DNA of 54,059 bases from a bacterium (GTDB taxonomy: Bacteria; DUMJ01), in the NCBI GenBank assembly GCA_012839925.1, contig DUMJ01000064.1, positions 1-54,059 of the forward strand, written 5' to 3'. The position numbers and the translations under genes are program-made. Under the pieces are notes generated by a model. It did no database searches and was not told the DNA's origin. It was given only the letters and a program-made list of their open reading frames with translations. Positions 27,244 through 35,107 of the stretch are shown here, piece after piece (the first letter of the stretch is position 1; every line of letters starts with the position of its first letter).

Positions 27244-28667
27244 CCCAGTTTTTCTTTCACCTCTTTTATTTTGTTTTTCATAGTAGATATCCAGTCTTTT
27301 TTTGGAGTAATCCGCTTATATCTTGAGGTAACAAATATCTCCGTAAGTTCACGGTAAGAATCACCGATATCCGGTCTTAAAACTCCAAGCCTCCTGGCAT
27401 ACTCATATGGAGTCTCCCATACCTCTTTACCCAGATTCTTCTTAGCCATAAGATTCAGAGAGACTTTATAGTAGTAGATAATCCACCCCATCAGAGTAGT
27501 TGGTTTTTCTCTCACAGGTAACCTGGGCATTCTTACATCAGATACATTTATCTTACCCAGAGACCTTAAATCTTTTGTTATTTCCACCACAGAATAGAAC
27601 AATCTTGCAAAACCCTCCTTCAATATAGACACAACCCTGGAGAAAAAGCCTGTTTTTATAAGAAAGAGTAATACAAGAATTAAACCTGTACCAGCCAGAA
27701 TCCAGAGTACATATGGTGGTATATATATCGACTTTCCAGAAGGAGGAAGAGACATTTTTGGTCTCAGAAATGAGGTTCTGAACCTCCAGAAAAGAGAGTT
27801 AGGTAAAGGTGTTCCGTAATCTACAGGTTTTGGTTGGAAGAGTCTGGCAAGAAAGTTGCCCAGACTGGTTAAAGAGAGTGGAGAATATCCCCAGGGGAGG
27901 ATTATACTGGATATAATAACTATACTCAGGACTATGAGGGGAAGTTGAAGACTTTTACTGAGGAGCTTACTAGCGACATAGTGACCATCGAGCTCCTTTT
28001 CTGTCGCTTTTATCCTTAAAAGTCCATACCATATAAATATAATATATACCAGGAAATAGAGCATAATGACATACCAGAGATGCTGCGGAACTTCCTTCTT
28101 CCATTCCCATATTGAGGCAATTATTATTGTTGATAAAATAAGAAAAGATAACCAGCGTACAGATATACTTCTGAGACGTGGTAATCTGTTTATCCTATGG
28201 GCTGGGCTAGTTACCCATTCATAGTATCTTTTAGAATCCATAGGAGGTGGATACTCCTCTTTCTGAGGAAAGAGAAGAGACCAGTTAGCAGCGGTAGAAC
28301 TGGAGAGAGAAAAAAATAAGAGAAAGATCAGGATATTAACAGGAAAATAGAAGCTGCCTATCTCGAAAAAATTGAGCTTGATCCCGAAGTCATTTTCCAC
28401 CCCAAGGATAAAGAGAAATCTGGCCAGGGGCAGATATGGTATGAGCCCAACCAGTCCGGAACCAGAAAGCTGAAAGAAATATCCAAATATAACCGCCAAG
28501 ATAACATTTATAATAGAATAGGAAGATATATATAGAGATGGGAAAATAGTCCTGATAGTATACTGGATTATTAAAAATCCAAGGACTGAGAGTATTGAGG
28601 TAAAAAATATACCGTTAATCTCTCCTGTATTATAGTGTCTTGATCCTGTCTTCGTTAGGAATTTCAT
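27240..28667 (-). CDS. Membrane protein with C-terminal DUF4129
   Basis: 475 residues with about seven membrane segments: four in the first 135 residues, two around 170-220 and 240-270, one near 325 (VLWILAGTGLILVLLFL). The soluble C-terminus (KEVWETPYEYARRLGVLRP...YRELTEIFVTSRY) is DUF4129, usually found at the end of bacterial transglutaminase-like membrane proteins. The transglutaminase core is missing, so only the scaffold and DUF4129 remain. It ends the MoxR-DUF58-DUF4129 set and overlaps neighbours on both sides. Role unknown. Confidence 0.75.
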   Translation of the reverse strand: MKFLTKTGSRHYNTGEINGIFFTSILSVLGFLIIQYTIRTIFPSLYISSYSIINVILAVIFGYFFQLSGSGLVGLIPYLPLARFLFILGVENDFGIKLNFFEIGSFYFPVNILIFLLFFSLSSSTAANWSLLFPQKEEYPPPMDSKRYYEWVTSPAHRINRLPRLRSISVRWLSFLILSTIIIASIWEWKKEVPQHLWYVIMLYFLVYIIFIWYGLLRIKATEKELDGHYVASKLLSKSLQLPLIVLSIVIISSIILPWGYSPLSLTSLGNFLARLFQPKPVDYGTPLPNSLFWRFRTSFLRPKMSLPPSGKSIYIPPYVLWILAGTGLILVLLFLIKTGFFSRVVSILKEGFARLFYSVVEITKDLRSLGKINVSDVRMPRLPVREKPTTLMGWIIYYYKVSLNLMAKKNLGKEVWETPYEYARRLGVLRPDIGDSYRELTEIFVTSRYKRITPKKDWISTMKNKIKEVKEKLG

Positions 28668-29799
28668 ATATATAAATCCCCTCTTCCTTTCTATCTCCTC
28701 TATAATCTATAAGGGTAAAAAGAGAAATATTTGTTCCTCTACGATTTATTCCTATTAGTGTCCTCATTAAATTCTCATTTTCTCTAGGGGTAATCACCAA
28801 GAGGTTTACCCATCTTGGAAAGGTTAGACTCTCGGAATATACCATTTGAGAGAAATCTTCTGTTCTTTTCGAGGTTACCCTTGCCAGTACCTCTAGAATC
28901 CTTATCAGATGTTCCTCTCCTCTTTTTGGTGGAATCTTCTGCAGAGGCAGGTTTTCCTCTTCAATCAGCATATCTCCCCCGTTAGTTATCAACCCCACCT
29001 CCTGCTTCTTCTTAACGAGGAATGTTGCCAGGGATGATGTCAGGGTAACAGCCAACTCCACCTTATAATCTCTATCAAAGGATTGATAGTCCTGGTATCT
29101 GAGATTCAGGAATATTACACTCTGAGCTCCAACAGTAGGTTCGTATGTCTTTACCTGCAATACACCTGTCTTAGCCGATAGCTTCCAGTGAATCCTTTTT
29201 ATAGAGTCATTGTACGTGTACTCTCTCACCCCTCTAAATCGGGATGGATCTTCAAACGCCACCTCATCTGAACGTATCTCTCCTATCGGCTGATATGAAT
29301 GGATTCTCCCTGCAGTTATAGGAACAATCTTCGGGTAGACTGTTAATCTATCCTCAGGATACAGGGTATTCTTCAACTCTTCCCCAGAGATGATGTCTGA
29401 GGTCTGGATAATCACCGGACCAACCTCGTAACAACCTCTTTTAAGTCCCTTTATCTCGTAGGATAGAGATATCTCTCCCTTAGCTGGAACCCTGTTTATC
29501 TCTCCCATCTTATATGGAAAGACAAGCCTCTCGGGAAGGTAAGATATTATCTCAAGCCAGTATACCGGAAGAGAAGAATCATTGGAGATAGTTATTGCGA
29601 ATTTTGAAGCTTCTCTGTAGAATATATTCCTCGGTTCCAGGGAGATGTCCACGTCCAATCGCCTAAATACTGCTCTCAATAGATATCTGCTCAGTAGAGG
29701 CGATATTATTGAGAGATAAAAGAGTACATAGAAAAGATGAATCTTAAAGAATAATGATAGGATACCAAAAAACAGTGCCAGAGACAACCATTGTATCAT
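28630..29799 (-). CDS. DUF58 domain protein
   Basis: 389 residues. Two membrane helices at the N-terminus (LSLALFFGILSLFF and FYVLFYLSIISPLLSRYLL), a beta-rich region, then the DUF58 signature EDPSRFRGVREYTYNDSIKRIHWKLSAKTGVLQVKTYE near 190-225 and a von Willebrand A-like fold after it. DUF58 proteins pair with MoxR ATPases; the pair may act in assembly of envelope or metal-containing complexes. ATGA overlap with moxR; 38-base overlap with the DUF4129 gene. Confidence 0.9.
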   Translation of the reverse strand: MIQWLSLALFFGILSLFFKIHLFYVLFYLSIISPLLSRYLLRAVFRRLDVDISLEPRNIFYREASKFAITISNDSSLPVYWLEIISYLPERLVFPYKMGEINRVPAKGEISLSYEIKGLKRGCYEVGPVIIQTSDIISGEELKNTLYPEDRLTVYPKIVPITAGRIHSYQPIGEIRSDEVAFEDPSRFRGVREYTYNDSIKRIHWKLSAKTGVLQVKTYEPTVGAQSVIFLNLRYQDYQSFDRDYKVELAVTLTSSLATFLVKKKQEVGLITNGGDMLIEEENLPLQKIPPKRGEEHLIRILEVLARVTSKRTEDFSQMVYSESLTFPRWVNLLVITPRENENLMRTLIGINRRGTNISLFTLIDYRGDRKEEGIYIYEIPNEDRIKTL

Positions 29800-30725
29800 T
29801 TGACCTTTCCTACAGGGACTTCTATAGATGTAAGCATACTGGAGATTACACCCCTCTGGGTATAACCTCTCAGATAACTCTCAGACTTCAGTATGATACG
29901 ATGACTCAAAACCAGAGGAGCAAGCTCTTTTATATCATCTGGGAGTACATAATCTCTCCCTCTTATATATGCTAATGCCTGGGATGTTCTGAATAAAGCC
30001 AGACTACCCCTGGGGCTAGCTCCAACCGCAATATCACTATGTTTCCTTGTAGCGCTAACGATATCCAGTATATACTGTATCACGGTTTCATCGACATATA
30101 CCTCTTTTATCTTTTCCTGAATGGATATTACTTCATCCAGAGAAGAGACAGGCTTCAGGTCTTCTATAGGATGTCTTATCTTCTGCAGTCTTATTATCTC
30201 CATCTCATCTTCATATGAAGGATAACCTATAGAGAGCTTCATCAGAAATCTATCCAGCTGAGCCTCTGGTAAAGGAAAAACTCCCTCGTACTCTATAGGA
30301 TTCTGAGTAGCCATAACGATGAAAGGTCTAGGAAGTTTTATTGAGACCCCCTCCACAGTAACCTGTCTTTCCTCCATACACTCTAAAAGGCTTGACTGTG
30401 TCCTCGGTGTAGCCCTATTTATCTCATCAGCCAGGATCAGATTGGCAAAGACTGGTCCTTGTTTGAATTCAAACTCCTGTATCTTCTGATTAAATATAGA
30501 GACCCCAGTAATATCTGAGGGTAACAGATCAGGGGTACACTGAATTCTCTTGAAGCTCATGCCTAATGAAATGGCCATGGCTCTTGAGAGCATAGTCTTC
30601 CCCACTCCGGGAATATCCTCAAACAGGATATGTCCATTTGAAAGGATACAGGTTAAAAAATATTCTATAACCTGCCTCTTACCAACAATTACCTTCTCTA
30701 CATTCTCTATAATATTCTGTACCAT
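29796..30725 (-). CDS. MoxR family AAA+ ATPase
   Basis: 309 residues. Walker A EDIPGVGKTMLS near 36-47, Walker B LILADEINRATPRTQSSLLECMEE near 100-123, sensor 1 MATQNPIEYEGVFPLPEAQLDRF near 150, sensor 2 in GASPRGSLALFRTSQA near 250. Chaperone-like ATPase acting with VWA/DUF58 partners. It follows the DeoR gene by 28 bases. Confidence 0.94.
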   Translation of the reverse strand: MVQNIIENVEKVIVGKRQVIEYFLTCILSNGHILFEDIPGVGKTMLSRAMAISLGMSFKRIQCTPDLLPSDITGVSIFNQKIQEFEFKQGPVFANLILADEINRATPRTQSSLLECMEERQVTVEGVSIKLPRPFIVMATQNPIEYEGVFPLPEAQLDRFLMKLSIGYPSYEDEMEIIRLQKIRHPIEDLKPVSSLDEVISIQEKIKEVYVDETVIQYILDIVSATRKHSDIAVGASPRGSLALFRTSQALAYIRGRDYVLPDDIKELAPLVLSHRIILKSESYLRGYTQRGVISSMLTSIEVPVGKVK

Positions 30726-30753
30726 ACAAAACTAACCTCTCTTCCTCTATAAT

Positions 30754-31524
30754 CTATACCAGTATTACCTCTACCCCCATATCTCTGAATACATCCACGT
30801 ATTCAGGCGGGGTCTCTCTATCAACTATTAAAATATCAAGGTCTGATACAGAACAGAAAGATACGAGATATTCCTGTCCTATTTTGGTATGGTCTAAAAC
30901 TCCTATCCTTTTATTTGCACTCTTTGCCATTATAGACTTGGTATAAGCCTCGGTAGGATTTGGGGCTGTCAATCCCCGTTCCAGACTGAGGCCATTAGCG
31001 CCCAAAAAGACCTTATCTGCATAAATCTTACCAAGGATATCCTCTGTAAAGCTTCCAACCAGCGCTCCTGTAAGAGACCTGCACTCTCCCCCAAGGACAA
31101 TCAGATGTATATGAGGAGAATTCATAAGCTCATAAGCTATAGGTATCGAATTTGTAATAACTGTAAGCTCGGCGAAATCTTTACACTTCAGATTTTTAGC
31201 TATCTGATATGTAGTAGTTCCTGAATCTAATATAACCGCATCTCCATTCTCTATAATATCTACCGCTGTCTTCCCGATCCTGGATTTTATAGAGAGATTT
31301 TCACATTCTCTCTCAAGGAGGGACGGTTCAAACTGAACATTCGTCACAGCTATAGCCCCACCGTGAGTCCTTTTCAATAAGCCCTTCTCATCAAGTTTAT
31401 TCAAATCTTTTCTGATAGTAACGTCACATACATTTAAAAGTGAACTTAACTCCTGAACAGTAACACTTTTTTTCTCATTAACTATCTCCAGGATCTTATT
31501 CAGTCTCTCTTCACAGAATATAAT
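30754..31524 (-). CDS. DeoR-family transcriptional regulator, apparent non-canonical start
   Basis: Sugar-phosphate-responsive regulator. From ATT at 31524 the frame gives 256 residues, the family norm: helix-turn-helix EERLNKILEIVNEKK...VTVQELSSLLNV-CDVTIRKDLNKLDEKGLLKRTHGG, then the DeoR sensor domain with LDSGTTTYQIAKNL (phosphate loop) near 95 and FLGANGLSLERGLTAPNPTE near 175. No ATG, GTG or TTG lies between the in-frame stop pair TAA-TAG (31548-31543) and the helix-turn-helix; the first TTG (31404) lies inside the recognition helix. AGAAGGTGAG stands just before ATT 31524 and ATA 31521, so a rare ATT/ATA start is my best guess. It heads the operon down to purH and has an operator-like repeat at its promoter. 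Confidence 0.8.
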   Translation of the reverse strand: MIFCEERLNKILEIVNEKKSVTVQELSSLLNVCDVTIRKDLNKLDEKGLLKRTHGGAIAVTNVQFEPSLLERECENLSIKSRIGKTAVDIIENGDAVILDSGTTTYQIAKNLKCKDFAELTVITNSIPIAYELMNSPHIHLIVLGGECRSLTGALVGSFTEDILGKIYADKVFLGANGLSLERGLTAPNPTEAYTKSIMAKSANKRIGVLDHTKIGQEYLVSFCSVSDLDILIVDRETPPEYVDVFRDMGVEVILV

Positions 31525-31569
31525 CTCACCTTCTTTTACAGTCTATTACGTCCTGGTCATTTTATTACA

Positions 31570-31607
31570 AAATTGTATAATTCTCCTTCAGTCAAATTAT
31601 ACAATTT
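31570..31607. promoter_or_regulatory. Perfect 13-bp inverted repeat, likely operator for the DeoR regulator
   Basis: Arms AAATTGTATAATT (31570-31582) and AATTATACAATTT (31595-31607) are exact reverse complements, separated by 12 bases. The second arm covers the -10 box of the DeoR promoter and the first lies just past the expected transcription start, a position suited to repression. The arrangement suggests autoregulation; binding by DeoR is inferred. Confidence 0.65.
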
Positions 31608-31624
31608 ATAAGACAACTGGTCAA
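31596..31624 (-). promoter_or_regulatory. Promoter of the DeoR-MoxR-kinase-purMNH operon
   Basis: Minus strand: TTGACC at 31624-31619, 17-base spacer, TATAAT at 31601-31596. Overlaps the inverted repeat. About 70 bases of leader to the proposed start. Confidence 0.75.
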
Positions 31625-31676
31625 TCTAGCAATCCTTCTCAAAAGATATTCTTCACTTAAACTCAAGTTTATGTGG

Positions 31677-31682
31677 TATAAT
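31677..31682 (+). promoter_or_regulatory. Extended -10 promoter of the ferritin-like/GH operon
   Basis: Plus strand TGGTATAAT: TATAAT at 31677-31682 with the TGn extension at 31674-31676. The -35 is weak (TTCACT at 31652-31657, 19-base spacing). Start of transcription expected about 25 bases before the ATG at 31714. Confidence 0.6.
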
Positions 31683-31713
31683 CTAATCAAAATATAATCA
31701 AGGAGGGATTAAT

Positions 31714-32016
31714 ATGCCTGAGTTTGGAACACCCTATTCGGTTCTTTCTGCCGGGAAAAAGGTTTCTAAGGAGGAACTCATAAGAGCTGTAAGATTTTTT
31801 GTCGCTGCCGAATATGAGGCTATTCAACTGTACGAGGAGATAGCAGAATCAACAGAGGATAAACTTGCCAGGGCAGTTCTCTACGATATAGCAGAGGAAG
31901 AAAAGGTACACGCAGGAGAATTCTTGAGGCTCTTAAAAGAGCTGGATAAAGAGGAGGAGAAGTTCTACAAAGAAGGGGAAGAGGAAGTTGAAGAAATGAT
32001 AGAAAAACTTAAATAA
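31714..32016 (+). CDS. Short rubrerythrin/ferritin-like protein (encapsulin-cargo type)
   Basis: 100 residues, two predicted helices. Iron-ligand pattern: AEYEAIQLYEEIAE near 33-46 and EEEKVHAGEFLRLL near 62-75 (E-x-x-H), that is, half of a four-helix di-iron site, so it must dimerise. The N-terminal PEFGTPYSVLSAGKKVSKEELI and acidic tail (EEEVEEMIEKLK) resemble small ferritin-like proteins of thermophiles, which in Pyrococcus are fused to encapsulin shells. No encapsulin gene is in this window. AGGAGGG six bases before the ATG. It is 20 bases upstream of the glycoside hydrolase gene and probably co-transcribed with it. Confidence 0.8.
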   Translation: MPEFGTPYSVLSAGKKVSKEELIRAVRFFVAAEYEAIQLYEEIAESTEDKLARAVLYDIAEEEKVHAGEFLRLLKELDKEEEKFYKEGEEEVEEMIEKLK

Positions 32017-32036
32017 CTGTAAGATGGAGGTTAAGG

Positions 32037-35000
32037 ATGACTGACTTAAAGGAATTATTTAAAAATCCAGGAAAGGACCACAGGAGCGCTCCTTTCTGGT
32101 CATGGAATGATAGACTTAACCCTGATGAGTTAGATAGACAGGTAAGGGATATGAAAGAACACGGGATGGGGGGCTTCTTTATGCACTCAAGGGAAGGACT
32201 GGAAACACCCTATCTGAGTGAGGAATGGATGACCTGTATCAGGAGGACCGTCCAGGCTGCAAAAGATGTCGGAATGAATGCATGGCTATATGATGAAGAC
32301 AGATGGCCATCAGGCTTTGCCGGAGGGCTGGTAGCCAGAGAGATAGGAGATGAAGGTAGAGCTAAGACACTGACCTTAGAGATGGTAACTGGAGAGATAG
32401 ACCCTTCTGGAAGTCTTGCCAGTTTTATAGCTCTAGTAGAAAACAACTCAATATCAAAACTAAAAAGGGTCACAGAGAAGACCTCTCTTGAGAATGGAGA
32501 GGTTGGTCTGGTATTCAAAAGAGAGATATGTCCAAAGACTGACTGGTTTAATGGAGATACATACAGTGATAATCTGAATCCAAAGAGTGTAGAGACATTT
32601 ATAAAGACAACCTATGAGAAATATTTAAAAGAGATCGGGGATGAATTTGGGAAAACCATACCTGGAATATTCACCGATGAACCAAACATATTCGCCGGAA
32701 GGGTAGCCAGGAGAGGATTACCGTGGACAGATATATTTCCAGAATTTTTTAAGTCAAAGAGGGGTTATGATATCCTGGAAGAACTCCCATATCTGTTCCT
32801 CGATGGAGAAAAATCTTACAAGATAAGATATGATTACTGGAGAACTATCTCTGAACTTTTTGTAGATTCCTACACAAGACAACTTGGTGAATGGTGTGAA
32901 AAACATAATCTTCTGTTTACAGGACATTATCTGTATGAGAACGAATTCCCGAGGGCAATAATTACATCCGGCTCGATTATGCCACACTATATATATCAGG
33001 GAGTTCCCGGAATAGATATACTTACTGAGTCTATTAGAGAGACATTAACGGTAAAACAGTGCAGCAGTGTTGCCAATCAGTTCGGGAAGAAGAGAGTACT
33101 ATCAGAATTATACGGATGCTCAGGATGGGAGTTTACGTTTGAAGGACAGAAGTGGGTTGGTGACTGGCAGTATGTACTGGGTGTAAACATGAGGTGTCAG
33201 CATCTAACACTTTATAGCCTAAGAGGATGCAGAAAACGAGACTATCCACCTTCATTTAACTATAATACAACCTGGTGGAAGTATAATAAGATAGTTGAAG
33301 ATTACTTCGCCAGACTCTCCCTCATACTCTCAGAGGGAAAGGTTGTGAGAGATATACTCCTTATGCATCCTATAGAAAGTGCATGGATGGTATTTGATGG
33401 ATCAAACTCTGAAGAGGTTTCAAAAATAGGAGATGAGTTTCAGGGTATCGCAGATACACTCCTGGCTCTTCACAGGGACTTTGACCTGGGAGATGAATCC
33501 ATCATTGAGGGATACGGAAAAATTGTAAACGGACTATTCACCATTAACCAGGCCAGCTACAAGCTGGTAGTCCTCCCACCTATGAAGACGATAAGAGGAA
33601 AAACGGTAAATCTTCTCAAGGAATTCTTAGATAGTGGGGGGAATGTTATAGTCCTTAAGCCTTACCCGGAGATGGTTTTGGCTCAGGAAGAAGACCTGTC
33701 CTGGCTATTTGAACATCCAAATGTATCGATACTGAATGATAAAAGAGAGTTGTCCAGTAAATTGGAAGAACTCTTAAAACCCAGGATCAGGATACAAGAG
33801 ACACCAGGAGAAGAGGATGGTTCTCTCTTATATATGGAGAGGGAGATAGAAGGTAAGGATGTATTCTTTATAGTAAATACAGACAGGAACAATCCCCATA
33901 CAGTTGAAATAATAATAGAGAATAACGGTAAAGTCGAGGAATGGGATGCCCTTACAGGTGAGATAAGAGAAGTGAACAGCATACAGGGAGAAGGGGTGAC
34001 CAGGATAAAGACCACCTTCGGACCTGCAGAATCAAGGCTATACGTGATTGACCCACATTCCAGACCAGCAGCTGAAGAGCCAGCAGAACTCCACTATAAG
34101 AGAGGTCTTTATATAGGACCGGTGACCGAGTTTACCAGAAGTAATCCGAATGTTCTTACCCTGGACTTCTGTCAGTATAGATTTAAAGGAGATAAATGGT
34201 CTGATATAAAGCCAGTATGGAAGGCTCAGCTGGAAATCAGAAGAAAACTTGGGATGAGAGACATACATGTAAATGGGATAGAGCAGAGATGGAGATGGAT
34301 TTATCAGCCTCATCCAAATGATAATACTCCTGTAGAGTTCAGATTTACATTCAATGTAAGAGACATCCCTAAAACACCGGTAAGCCTTGTAGTCGAAAAT
34401 GCAGAGGACTTTGGGATATATCTCAATGGAGAAGCTATATCTAACAAACCTGATGGCTGGTATCTGGATAGAAGTTTCGACCGGATAAAACTACCAGCAT
34501 TAAAGAAAGGCGAGAACGAGATAATACTTGCCTGTCTCTATAAGAACAGGATGGAAGTGGAGGATTGTTATATAATAGGGGATTTTGGGGTAGATATACT
34601 GACCAGGGAGATCATAAAAGAACCTGATAGACTTCATTTTGGTGACTGGTGCATGCAGGGATACCCGCACTATGCGGGGAGTATCTCCTACAGAGAAGAG
34701 CTGGATATAGATCTAGAAGATAACGAACGTATCTTTATAAAAATTGGTAAACATTCTGCAATAACTACTGCCATCTGGATAAACGGTAAACTTGCTGGAT
34801 ATATCCCCTGGAAATGTGCTGATGGACTTGATGTTACACCTTATATGGTGAAAGGGAAGAATTTGATAGAGATAGAGGTTGTTGCCAGCCCGAGAAATAT
34901 GCTTGGTCCACTTCATCAAAAGAGCGGTAAAAGACCCTGGACAGATTCCAGATCCTTCCGAACAGAAGGGGATGAATTTACACCGGATTACGTGCTGATG

Positions 35001-35048
35001 CCATTTGGACTCTTTGACCAGGTAAAACTCGAGGTCTTCTCAAAGTAA
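32037..35048 (+). CDS. Large glycoside hydrolase, GH106-like
   Basis: 1003 residues, no signal peptide, so probably cytosolic. N-terminal SAPFWSWNDRLNPDELDRQVRDM and GMGGFFMHSREGL followed by WLYDEDRWPSGFAGG near 95-110 are features of the GH106/alpha-L-rhamnosidase-like TIM-barrel group. GIFTDEPNIFAG near 208 and SELYGCSGWEFTFEG near 360 carry acidic residues that could be catalytic. The last 300 residues are beta-rich (WKAQLEIRRKLG..., FRFTFNVRDIPKTPVSLVVENAEDFGIYLNGE, IFIKIGKHSAITTAIWINGKLAGYIPWKC), fitting jelly-roll carbohydrate-binding domains. Substrate unknown; rhamnose or another deoxy/uronic sugar is possible. It converges on the sialidase-like cluster. Confidence 0.8.
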   Translation: MTDLKELFKNPGKDHRSAPFWSWNDRLNPDELDRQVRDMKEHGMGGFFMHSREGLETPYLSEEWMTCIRRTVQAAKDVGMNAWLYDEDRWPSGFAGGLVAREIGDEGRAKTLTLEMVTGEIDPSGSLASFIALVENNSISKLKRVTEKTSLENGEVGLVFKREICPKTDWFNGDTYSDNLNPKSVETFIKTTYEKYLKEIGDEFGKTIPGIFTDEPNIFAGRVARRGLPWTDIFPEFFKSKRGYDILEELPYLFLDGEKSYKIRYDYWRTISELFVDSYTRQLGEWCEKHNLLFTGHYLYENEFPRAIITSGSIMPHYIYQGVPGIDILTESIRETLTVKQCSSVANQFGKKRVLSELYGCSGWEFTFEGQKWVGDWQYVLGVNMRCQHLTLYSLRGCRKRDYPPSFNYNTTWWKYNKIVEDYFARLSLILSEGKVVRDILLMHPIESAWMVFDGSNSEEVSKIGDEFQGIADTLLALHRDFDLGDESIIEGYGKIVNGLFTINQASYKLVVLPPMKTIRGKTVNLLKEFLDSGGNVIVLKPYPEMVLAQEEDLSWLFEHPNVSILNDKRELSSKLEELLKPRIRIQETPGEEDGSLLYMEREIEGKDVFFIVNTDRNNPHTVEIIIENNGKVEEWDALTGEIREVNSIQGEGVTRIKTTFGPAESRLYVIDPHSRPAAEEPAELHYKRGLYIGPVTEFTRSNPNVLTLDFCQYRFKGDKWSDIKPVWKAQLEIRRKLGMRDIHVNGIEQRWRWIYQPHPNDNTPVEFRFTFNVRDIPKTPVSLVVENAEDFGIYLNGEAISNKPDGWYLDRSFDRIKLPALKKGENEIILACLYKNRMEVEDCYIIGDFGVDILTREIIKEPDRLHFGDWCMQGYPHYAGSISYREELDIDLEDNERIFIKIGKHSAITTAIWINGKLAGYIPWKCADGLDVTPYMVKGKNLIEIEVVASPRNMLGPLHQKSGKRPWTDSRSFRTEGDEFTPDYVLMPFGLFDQVKLEVFSK

Positions 35049-35053
35049 AAATA

Positions 35054-35075
35054 AGGAGGCGGAATTCCGCCTCCT
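35054..35075 (-). terminator. Terminator at the end of the ROK/sialidase-like operon
   Basis: Perfect palindrome with stem GGAGGCGG/CCGCCTCC. Reading the minus strand TATTTTTA follows, a fair terminator for the operon ending at 35108. Reading plus, no T run follows, though the hairpin may still protect the GH transcript's 3' end. Confidence 0.75.
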
Positions 35076-35107
35076 CTACTACTTGAAAAACAGCTCTATT
35101 CCTAGAA

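Noticed and set aside
27240..30725. Complete transglutaminase-MoxR envelope system
   Set aside because: The DUF4129 protein has no transglutaminase Cys-His-Asp core, so only MoxR-DUF58-DUF4129 can be claimed.
31714..32016. Encapsulin nanocompartment locus
   Set aside because: Only a cargo-like ferritin protein is present; no shell protein ORF is nearby.
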